A DNA stretch of 64,000 nucleotides from Limnomonas spitsbergensis. Taxonomy: Eukaryota; Chlorophyta; Chlorophyceae; Chlamydomonadales. Of the stretch, positions 1-10,000 are shown in pieces. The notes beneath the pieces were generated by a model. It was not told the DNA's origin. It worked only from the letters and a program-made list of their open reading frames with translations, and did not search any database. Made by a program: the position numbers and the translations under genes. Location: assembly GCA_037349105.1 (NCBI GenBank), contig JAYJMM010000017.1:2046001-2110000 (forward strand), in the 5' to 3' direction. Position 1 is the first letter of the stretch. Every line of letters begins with the position of its first letter.

Positions 1-342
1 GTATATCCAACACCAATGAACCTTAATTGGAATTGGAGTTGGGGTTCTTTATCCGGAATCTTATTAGGTAGTCAAATGATTACAGGTATATTACTTGCTT
101 GTCACTACGTAGGTCATGTAGATCATGCCTTTGCTAGTGTCCAACATTTAATGGTAGATGTACCATCCGGTTTAATTTTACGCTATACCCATGCTAATGG
201 GGCTAGTTTATTTTTCACTGTAGTATATTTACATGTTTTACGTGGAATTTATTATAGCAGTGGTAACCAACCACGTGAATTAGTATGGATAGTGGGTGTA
301 GTTATTTTATTATTTATGATTATAACAGCCTTCATTGGTTAC
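1..342 (+). CDS. cob: Cytochrome b, 5' exon fragment (mitochondrial-type DNA)
   Basis: Cytochrome b is the haem-binding core of respiratory complex III in the inner mitochondrial membrane. The frame is open from base 1, so the true start lies outside the window. The translation follows the N-terminal third of the family: PTPMNLNWNWSWGSL, then a hydrophobic helix, then RYTHANGASLFF and VVYLHVLRGIYY, which hold the two haem-ligand histidines of helix B, and finally TAFIGY. In the family TAFxGY continues into VLPWGQ; here the match stops at about base 342 and intron-ORF sequence follows, so this is exon 1 of an interrupted gene. Base composition is AT-rich, unlike the nuclear genes further right. 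It may be a nuclear copy of mitochondrial DNA or an organelle contig joined to nuclear DNA; the sequence alone does not decide. Confidence 0.9.
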
Positions 343-540
343 CAACATAGCCGTACATGGACTATTCATTTCGAATCTGATTACGCCGAACTAGCTACTA
401 TATTTAGTGTTCCTTTTGTAAAACGTTATAAAGATCTTCATTTGATTGAAACCCAATTGCGCATTAGAAAAGAAAATAAGCATAAAGCAGGTATTTACTG
501 TGTGATAAACAATATAACTCAACACCAAGAATTAAATTGG
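343..540 (+). pseudogene. Truncated GIY-YIG-type intron endonuclease ORF fused to cob exon 1
   Basis: Directly in frame with the cytochrome b exon, the translation turns into charged, non-membrane sequence that ends in KHKAGIYCVINNI. The GIY within this stretch is the first half of the GIY-YIG nuclease signature, and ORFs read through from the upstream exon are common in group I introns of organelle genes. The second half (YIG) and the catalytic Arg/Glu region are missing: from about base 536 the frame runs into palindromic repeat DNA and ends at 702. I infer a group I intron ORF destroyed by repeat insertion or deletion. Intron secondary structure was not verified. Confidence 0.6.
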
Positions 541-2033
541 GGTCCCAGGAAGGTAGAGGTGCGAAACACATTAGAGAATCATCGGGATTGCAATACGAGT
601 TGGAGGGGTAGCGGAGCCACGCTACCCCTCCAACTCCAAGAGGTCAATTTGAGTACCCAGACGGTAGAGGCTACGCCCCCAGAATTAAATTTGGGTCCCT
701 GACCGGTAGATGCGTCTTTAGAGAATTGGAGAGGCGAAGTGACCCCCCTAAAGGGGGGTACTTCGCCTCTCCAATTCTCTAAAGACGCGGAGGTGCGGCG
801 CACACTTACCGGTCAGGGACCCAAATTTAATTCGCGGGGGTTACCAAAAAATGCTCCTCCACAAAGTGGAGGGCATTTTTGGGGCCCCTTACCGTCTGGG
901 GCTCAAATTGAGCTCGAGGAGTTACGCCGCGGCTCCTCCACCTACGGTGGAGGGCCGCTACACGCTTTAGAGAAAAATCGGTGTTGCTCTGCTTGGCGCC
1001 CATCCGGAGGATGCGTTTTTAGAGAATTGGAGAGGCAAAGTGATCCCCTTTAGGGGGGACCCCGGAGTCTCTCCCACCTTTGGTGGGGGAGACTCCGGGT
1101 AACCCTTCGAATTAAAATAGGGTAGAAGCGCTTCACGTCTTTAGAGAATTGGAGGGACAAAGGAGCCCCCTAAAGGGGGTCACTTTGTCCCTCCAATTCT
1201 CTAAAGACGAGAAGCGCATTACCCTAATTTAATTCTTAGGGCTCCAAGAGGTCAATTAGGGTCACAGAAGGTAGAAGCGGCACGCTCTTACCTTCTGGGA
1301 CCCTAATTGGGTGAACACCGCCCTGCCCTCACCTACTGTGAGGAGCAGGGCGGTATTCACCCCCTCGCACAAAATTAGGGTCCCAGACGGTAAGGGTGCT
1401 TCGCACTTTACCGTCTGGGACCCTAATTTTGTGCTTGGAGCTCGAGGAGTTACGACGCGGCTCCTCCACTGTAGGTGCAGCAGAGGGCCGCTACACGTCT
1501 TTTAAGAGGAAGAAGCGTAGCCCCCTTTGGGGGAACAAAGCATCCCGGGATGCTTTGTCACTCCACCTTTGGTGGAGTAGACCCCGGGTAACCCTTCGAA
1601 TTAAATTTGGAGGTAGAAGCGCTTCACGTCTTTAGAGAATTGGAGGGACAAAGGAGCCCCGGGGTCACTTTGTCCCTCCAATTCTCTAAAGACGAGAAGC
1701 GCATTACCTCCAAATTTAATTCTTAGGGCCACGCTTCTTCCTCCAACTCTTAAAAGACGCAGAGGCGGGCCTCCTTTGCCTCTCCAATTCTCTAAAGACG
1801 CGTCTTTAGAGAATCATAGGGATTGCTCCAAGAGATCAATTCAATTATTTGTTACCATTAAAAGTATTTTGTTGAACGTTCTGCTACCGACGGAAAGATT
1901 TTTAATTATTTGCACCTTCAAGAGGTCCAAGCTGCCCGCCTTTTTTTTTTTTTTTGACTCCAAGAGGTCAATTTGGGTACCAGACGGTACACGTCTTTAA
2001 AGAGTAGGTGAAGAAGCGGAGCCCCCCTTTGGG
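541..2033. repeat. Organelle-type palindromic repeat block
   Basis: The stretch is built from nested inverted repeats. Clear hairpins lie at about 597-632, 718-787, 1136-1208, 1372-1436 and 1628-1695. The arms of several share TCTTTAGAGAATTGGAGRG and its complement, with CCCCTAAAGGGG-type loops. A short motif CTCCAAGAGGTCAATT recurs near 636, 1232, 1826 and 1959, and GGTCCCAGACGGTA near 1380 and in variants elsewhere. AT-rich linkers and a poly-T run near 1942 are interspersed. No gene is visible. Palindrome families of this kind fill the intergenic DNA of some volvocalean mitochondria and plastids. The character changes to nuclear-type sequence at about 2030-2040. Confidence 0.85.
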
Positions 2034-2283
2034 GCTTGTGCCCGTAAACCAATACAAACACTAAATCTGTGAATATCTGTGAACCGCTGTAGCAGTTGGG
2101 GGTGGTTTGCATTTCACGTGTCCCCTCCTGCTACCCACCATCTCATGCCATTTCGCACGTGCTGCCCCATCTGAGCGCCCAACTGTATGCTCGAGAGAAA
2201 AGGAAAGTGAATGAGTTGTGCAGGTGATACATGCAGAAGCTGGGAAGTGCACATATGTTCTGACATGCTTCTATGAAATGCCA

Positions 2284-2535
2284 TTAGATGCATGCACAAG
2301 TTTGGTGGCATCCATACTCAGAGGTTGAGGGATCGAACCCACCGCAAGATCTTCTCTCTCCCCCCGCCCAGAGCGCCGGTTTCCATGTCCCTGCCCCCTC
2401 ACATAGGAGGATGGCATGGCTGCACCATCGCCCAGGCAGTGCATGGTGGGTGGAATTGAGCCTAGTCATTCCCTATCAGCCCCACGTGGCCGAGCGTTCA
2501 GCAGGGCCCAGCGGGTATGCACCGTTCTAAACAAA
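2284..2535. repeat. SINE-like dispersed repeat, tRNA-related, copy 1
   Basis: This copy shares long stretches with 27995-28255: GGTGGCATCCAT, a CATGTCCCTGCCCCCTCA-type centre, a GTGCATGGTRGSTGG block, and the ending CAGCAGGGCCCAGCGGGTATGC. It contains GGGATCGAACCC near 2329, whose reverse complement fits the B-box core GGTTCGANTCC of Pol III promoters, and GTGGCCGAGCG near 2488, which resembles an A-box. A tRNA-derived short interspersed element is the likely explanation; end points are approximate. Confidence 0.6.
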
Positions 2536-2639
2536 TTTGGAACTAGGCATTCTAGGCTGGGCCGCGTGGGACCCTAAACAAGTTCTGCTCCTCACCTGTC
2601 CGTCCATGTTCTTCTCCATCTTTCCTCAAGTCCCATTTC

Positions 2640-2715
2640 TTTTCTCCCAACGGTACCCACGCGCCCGAGCCCTTTTGAGCAGGGCCCAGAAGTGTAATTA
2701 CCTTGACATGTCCGT
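2640..2715 (+). repeat. SINE-like tail fragment
   Basis: The segment CCCGAGCCCTTTTGAGCAGG followed by GCCCAGAAGTGTAATTACC matches the 3' part of the family seen at 29211-29270 (GGCCGAGCCTTTTTGAGCAG) and, in reverse orientation, at 26235-26290. It looks like a truncated copy. Confidence 0.5.
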
Positions 2716-4024
2716 CCATGGACATAATTAAGATATCTGGAATTTTGTATATCTTAACTGGAAGCTTGGATGCAGTAACTGCAGCTGTTTAGTTCTGTGA
2801 AGCGGGATCGAGGCCTGGAAGTGCCGTGTCAGTCTGCAAGCAGAAACGTCACATGATAGGATCAGTACCGGTATTTACAATTTGTTTCACTGCTTCACTC
2901 AACTCACTGCTTCAGTGAGAACGGGGGTAAGCACCGTTCTTAACCTAACTCGGGGGGGGGCTGTGCATAACAGATTTTAACATGCACGCGGAGCATCATA
3001 TTTGATGAGATCGGGAAGCATGGGGTGGATACGACCCCACCGGCATACAAGACATGCAACCTCTCCAAGCTCTTGGGCAAGGGGCGGAAATGTATGAGCA
3101 GAACACGGAAGCAACCTCTGACCTCATGTGAAAAAGCAGCCAAAAACAAAACGACAGCTGGAGCAAACAGTATTTTATCCGGGTTGAATCTCAGAATCAG
3201 GGCCCCTGCTAATTCCCCTGCTCAGAATAGCAACAGCAGGAACCACCAGAAGTGTCAAGCAACAAAAAGCGTCTCTCACAAAGTAGGTGTGGGCAACTCC
3301 AAGCATCAGGATTGGAAAGCCCCATGGACAACTCAAACAGGGAGTATCAAATTATGCAATTTTCAGCCTCTCCACTCACTCACCCTGGTACAAACACTGT
3401 GACATGGCCTCGTCAATGTGCCCAGACTCTACCAGATAATCAAAAGTGCCAGGTCAGAGCAGGCACGACCACCAGAACCAAACCCAGGAGGGCCAGGCCT
3501 GTCTGTGGCGGTCCAACAAAAAAGAGGCCTCTCGCGTACAAAACATATCGCAATGGGCGATCGCTCATTGCGTCACTGCCAGGTCGGAGGTATCACCGCC
3601 ACGTCTCCAATCATAACTTCATGTCTCACACTTCATGTAAAGAGCTGGAGATCCCGTCCCTTATCTCCTTTGAGCCAGATCTAGCCAACTCCAGCTCATG
3701 CTCCTTTGAGCCACAGGCTTAGCTCCTGTGACTGCAGCATTCCCTGTCACGGACACGACGCAGGCAACCCACCCACACCAGGGGCCTGCACAGACCATTT
3801 CAAATCTCGACATCCCTTCCCATGATTCCAGTTCAATGTCTAATTGTCAACACCTCCCAAACCAACAGCCCAGATCTCAGGAAGGCGTACGCGGCGGCCC
3901 ATCAGCGGGATCGGAGTGAGAGGGGCTCATTCATCCCGGGGGGAGGGCCGAGGCCCGGCTCCCTCCCTCGCTTGGGTCCTGGGGGAGGGACGAGGCCCAG
4001 TGACCTCCCTCGCTCGCGTCCTCT

Positions 4025-7000
4025 TCAAACCTCGCAGACGACCTTGCAGTGGGGTGCTACTGCTGCCACCAGCTCATCCGCCTTCTTCTTGGCATCCCCC
4101 AGCAGCATGCTGTGTCGGGAAAAAAGAGACGGGGAGCAGGGCGTATTTCAGCAAGCCTCGCCACCTCGGCTACACTTCATCATGGGCTCATGGCTTAAGG
4201 GAGGAGGCCCTATGCAGTCAAGTCAGCAGCTTGGGCCACAGACCGTAGGCCGGTCAAGGCTGTGGGAGCCGTCCAGCAGAGGTGGCTTGCCAGGCAGTAA
4301 GAATAAACAATGACAGGTACTTATTTCAAAATTCTGCAATAAATGCGGCACTTTTGAGCCATGTCAGGTTCAGACACAAACATCCGTGAAATAACAAAGC
4401 TTCATCAGCACAAGAAAGGAGGCTTTCAGTCCACAGGAAGGGACTCAAAACTCTCACCAGGATATACCATATCCTGAACATTTACCGGTACGCACCAGGT
4501 TGAGTGCTTGCAAAGATGAGAGTTCAGGGAAAAGTGCGGCAGGGGCCGAGGCCACATCTGCACAGTTACCAGAAGGATGCTATGCAGTTTACAGAGCACA
4601 TCATTTTAGCTGGAGCTTCAGCACTGTTGGGGGGGGAGCTCAGGGACAGACAGCAAGCGCAGCTCACACATAAACAAGCCCCTCAAACATTATGTTTGCC
4701 CTTGGCCAACTCGTCACTTGCTAAACAGTACGACACCATTATTGAAATGGATGGAAATGTGTACAACCCATAAAATAGTAAGGTAACACACACGATATAT
4801 ATATCATCTCCTCCCCTGACCTGGTGTTGGCCTTGTAGAAGACTGGGTTGTCTGCCCCTGCATATCCGGCAGCCATGGAGCGCTTCATGATGATCACCTG
4901 CTTGGCCCGCCACACCTCAATCACGGGCATGCCTGCAAGTTGAGAGGGTCATCAAACACAATTAAAAAAATGGAACAGACGGAGAGCTCTCAGCTCTGGT
5001 GCCCCACTCTTCAATCACGGGCATGCCTGCAAAACAAAAGGGTCATCACACACAATTTATAAAAAACGAAATGGAACATACGGAGAGCTCCAGCCTCCCA
5101 CTCTTTAACCCAACAACCCAGCACTACGAAGGGGCGTGGAGCATTTCATGATGACCATGATGCGGCACAGACAAGTCCTCCAGGGCCGCGCTGTTGACCG
5201 AGTCTGCTACTTACTATCCATTCCATAATTACTCACAACCTTAGATATGTGTGTCCTCACCCGCAATGACGCTGTTGGGGTCGTCCAGCGCCGCGCTGTT
5301 GACCGTGTCATTTGCACCGATGACTAGCACCACGTCCGTCGACTCCATCTCCTTGTTCACGTCATCCATCTCCAACACATCCTCATACGGCACACCCGCC
5401 TCGGCCAGGAGCACGTTCAGCTGGCCAGGCATGCGACCTGCGACAGGGTGCACGCCATACTTGACCTCGCAGCCCTTGTCCTTGAGCAGCTTGGACAGGG
5501 TTGAGATGACGTGCTGAGCGTTTGCCACGGCCATCCCGTATCCAGGGACGATGATGACTCGGTCGGCATCGCGCAGCATCTCGGAGGCGCCTTCCGAATC
5601 GATCTCTTGGTGGCACAGCTGCGTGGCGGTGTCGCAGAGCTCCATCTTGCCCTTGGCGGCAGGGGCTCCATAGCCGCCAAAGATGACATTGACCAAGGAG
5701 CGGTTCATGGCCTTGCACATGATCCAGGACAGGATGGCGCCGCTGCTGCCGATCAGCGCCCCCACCACTGTCAGCAGGTCGTTTTGGAGCATGAAGCCCT
5801 CGGCACAGAGAGCGTAACCCGAGTAGGAGTTGAGCAGCGTGATGACCACGGGCATGTCAGCGCCCCCGATGGACGCCGTCAGGTGCCAGCCCAGCAGCCC
5901 GGCCACGGCGGCGATGCCCACCAACGCCTGAATGGCCACATCTGGGACGCTCGTGGTCATGAAGGCCCATGCGGCGTAAACGCTCGCGGCAACCATGGCC
6001 AGGTTCAGCATGTTCTTGCCGGGCAGGTTGAGAGCGGACGAGTCCATGACCCCGTGGAGCTTCCCGAACGCGACGGCGCTGCCCGTGAGGGTCAGGGCGC
6101 CGATCCAGTCGCCCAGCACCGCCGTCACCTTGTGGAGCGGCTCCAGGGCGGCCAGCTCAAGAGAGGAGTGCGCGTGGACCATGACGCTGGCGATGGAGGT
6201 GGCGGCGGCGGCCAGGCCCACAAGCGAGTGGAAGCCTGCGACCATCTGCGGCAGCTCCGTGATCTTGATGGTCTTGGCAATCCAGGCGCCCAGCGCGGCT
6301 CCGATACCCACCAGACCGCACAGCTGAGCTAGTACGGCGCCCGTGAGGCCCTCCATGGCGGCTAGCGTTGCGGCAATGCCACCGATCACTCCAACGAGGC
6401 CCAGGGTGGAGCCTGGGGGGGGGGTGAACATTGTCATTAGGGATGGGTAGAACCTTATATGTCGGGAGTTTATGTACCATAACGCTTATATAGTGGGCTT
6501 ATACCGGTATGGGTATTTGCTTATGCAAGCTTGCGTAATGTACAGTCGTTCTGCGTTAACGGCTGCGCCTTGAATTGTCATTTTTTAATAAATAGATAAA
6601 GAAAAGAAATAATACATAATGAGCTTCTCATCTACGGTATATCATAATATTTATGATGAGTTTGGTCATGGAGGACAAGCATACGGATGTGTGAACATCC
6701 ATGGTGGATGAAATCCATGGTGGATGCGTGGGCGGCCATATTGAGTGCACATTAGGGTGAGTGGGTGGTCATGGTGGATGGGCAGGGTGGCAGGTGAGTG
6801 GTCGCAGTGGATGGGCATAAGGACAGTTGAGTATTCATGGTGTTCAGGCATGAGGTCGGAGCTCATGGAACAACAGCGGTAAATCAGCGCTTCCTTGTTG
6901 AGCCACCAGTCCACATTCAGCAGGCCGCCCCGCTGCCGACTTAGATCCGATTGAGACCAAACCTAGTCATTCAAACTGATGGCCAAAGCAGCATGGTTGG

Positions 7001-10000
7001 CCACAAACAGGGCCTCCAGCCAGAGGCCGAGATGTAGCTGACCTGTAGCTGAGTAATCAAAACAGAAACACACCAGGTACATCGGCAACCTTCCTAGCTT
7101 CTCACCCGTGCATACTGACGCCCGGTGGCTGAGGCCGAGATGTAGCTGACCTGTTGCTGAGTCATGGGGGGAAAGAGAACAACGGTAACCTTCCTAGCTT
7201 CTCACCCGTGCGTGCTGATGCCTGGTGGCTGAGGCAGCCAATGGAGGCGATGCAGAGCGCTGAGGAGACGAGGTACACGCCCGAGGCCACCAGCGGCACG
7301 GCAATGCCGGTGTATCGGGCAACGGCCAGGGCCGTCACCAGGGCCAGGGCGGGGATGGCGTACAGGTAGTTGTGCTCCTGCGGAGTGGGAAAAGGTAGTT
7401 GTGGTAGTTGTGGCAAACAGGTAGTTGTGCTCCTGAGGAGTGAGAAAGGGTAGTTGTGGTAGTTGGGTAGTTGTGCTCCTGACGAGTAAAAAAGGGTAGT
7501 TGTGGCGTACAGGTAGTTGTGCTCCTGAGGAGTGAGAAAGGGTAGTTGTGGTGAAAGTGGCAAACAGGGAGTTACGCTCCTGACGAGTGAGGAAGCCAGG
7601 AAGTAGTGTTCCTGAGTGAGCAGGTGATTGTGCGCCGAGCAGGTGCTTGGACAGTGGGGCAGATCAGCTGAACAGCCGCAAGGCATGTGTATGAATGGCA
7701 TAATAATCTCTTTCGTGATTTTTGAGGTCCCAGCTTGAATTGGTGGTGCTAGCCCAAGCCTCGTTTTAAGCCTGACACATTGTGCAGGTGTCGGACCCCA
7801 GTGCGCCACCCCCTGCTCAATACCTGGAATAACACGGCAGTGCCCCGGGGGCTGTGTGAATGGCTGGGCCCTGGAGGCTGTGTTAATGGCTTGGCCAGTG
7901 CTTCACTCAGGACAGGATGCACTCAAACCCTAGACGGCTGGGCACCGAGGGTTTAGGGTATAGCTGGGCCCTAGGGGCTGTGTGAATGGCTGGGCCGGTG
8001 TTTGACTCACCTCAGGGTCATCCGGGCGCTTGAAGAGGTCCAGCATTCGTCCAGTGATGGTGAAGCCTCCGCCAATGTTCACCTGAACATGCATTACAAA
8101 GGAAAAGCAGAGGAGTGAGGGAGAGAGGGGGGAACGGGGAGTGCTAAGCCAGTGCCATGGTCACCTGAGGGGGAGCATCAAAGGAGACAGGAACTAAGAG
8201 GGAGGGGAGGAGAGAGGGGGCAGGCCCGTACAGCGTGCACATTTACCCTCACAACTTAGTAGCCCTGTAAAACCTCACCCAGTAGCACCCTCCCGGCCCC
8301 CCTCACGGTAAATCAAACCCCGTACAACCTCACCCAAAAGCAAACCCTCCTGCCCCTCCCTCACAGCAAATCAACCCCATACAACCTCACCCATCATCCC
8401 CCTCCCCCCCCTCCCCTCACCGATGCGACCAGCATTTGGAGGCTATGTTAATGGCTGGGTTTAAGATTAAGGCTTTAGGGTTAAACCCTCCCGCCCCCCC
8501 TCCCTCACCGATGAGACCAGCACTGCTGTTGCTGCCAGCGCCTGCCCCGTGTTTGAGGGCAGCAGCCCGCCGCCCACCAGCACCATGCCGCCCACCACGG
8601 TGAGCCCACTGATGGCGTTGGTCACCGACATGAGCGGGGAGTGCAGCGCATGGGTCACCCCTGGGGGGGGGAGGAAAACAGCAATATGGCAATTTAGGGG
8701 CTTCCGCCACTCATGGGAAAAGTGGGGCATGGGTCACACCTGGGGAAAAGAGAAAACATGTATGACAATGAAGACGTGGGCCACTCATGGAAAAGTGGGG
8801 TGTGGTCACCTGGAAAAAGGGAATGGGTCACTCAGTGAAAAAGTGGGGCATAGGTCACACCTGGGGAATAGAGGGACATGGATTACTCATGGGAAAAGTG
8901 GGGCATGGCCGCATGGGTCATACCCGGGGTACGAGGGACATCAGTCAGTCATGGACAAAGTGGGGCATGGGTCACACCTGGGAAAAAGAGGCACGTGGGT
9001 CAGAAATGCAACCAATAGGGACATGGCCCCCCACGCCATAATTCACCCCCAAGGCTGACTCACAGCCAGAAAAAATGAACACAGGATGTGCCCGTCATGC
9101 CTTCATCCCCTGCCCTCCAACATTCAGACGTGGAAACTGCCAAGCCCTTCCTGTTTGCACCGCCAAGCTCAACCAAGAAGGCTGATGGGTGGACGCATTG
9201 GCAACAAACTCATTATCAGGCCCCCTGCCCTTCCTCACGCTCCATCCTCATACCACCTGCCCCATCCTCACGCCCCGTGCGGCCGTGCCCCATTGACCAA
9301 ACATCCCCACCCCGTACTCCTAAGCCGCCTACCCATCTCCCCAATTATCCCGCGGACACCTACCCAGCACTGTCTGATAGCCGCAGATGGAAGCAAGACC
9401 AAACTTGGCGACCATGGCCTGTAAATATTCATTCAAAGTCATTTCAACAAGGCGGAGTCATGGAGCTGCTTGCTTGTTGCATTGCCAGTACCTGCTGAGC
9501 AGTTGCGTGCTTACTGCAGGCTTGCAATGCTGCTGTCAGTTGGTCATGTTCAAGTGTCGGCATCACAGAGATTTAACCGCCATTTAAGATGATTCCACTA
9601 TTTCAGGAATCTCAGGAACACTTCATGTCAAGAGGACAGACGTGCCCGCCAAAGGCACCCCTCCCACATTCCAGGTTCTGAATGACAGGCGCTGAACAAG
9701 GCGAGAGCCCGAATTGCAAGTCTTCAATAACAGGCACTGCCGATGGGCGAGCCAGCATGAGGCATGAGGCATGCGCTCCCTCCCACATTTCAGCCGTTGC
9801 GTGTCTTATTTACAAGAGGGCAGACATCCGCCTCACATGTGGTACCTCATTTCACATTGCGTAATACCCGGCGTGAAAGGGTGCGTAGTGGCACATGGGA
9901 CACGTGTCCAAATGGCAGACAATGCGCATTCTTCAGGGTTATATTTTATTCAAGGCGTCTATCATCATGCATAGCGTTTAGATCCCTATGCTCCAACAGC

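Larger units (their letters stand above)
2034..4024. other. Intergenic region downstream of NNT
   Basis: No supportable gene was found. The left half carries SINE-like copies (2284-2535 and 2640-2715). The right half, next to the NNT stop codon at 4025-4027, must include the NNT 3' UTR. The chlorophyte poly(A) signal TGTAA on the minus strand (TTACA on plus) was seen at about 2874; that would imply a long 3' UTR, so it is only a candidate. A G-run lies at 2951-2959. Open frames in 3025-4313 show no recognisable protein features. Confidence 0.6.

Noticed and set aside
2284..2535. A functional tRNA gene
   Set aside because: The A-box-like and B-box-like words are on opposite strands and too far apart, and no cloverleaf can be folded. 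A SINE-like repeat fits better.
3252..3722. 156-codon plus frame near the NNT 3' end
   Set aside because: It shows no recognisable motif, overlaps other open frames of similar size, and lies where the NNT 3' UTR is expected.
5511..6332. 273-codon plus frame opposite the large NNT exon
   Set aside because: It is a shadow of GC-rich coding sequence on the other strand; the minus frame carries all the conserved NNT motifs.
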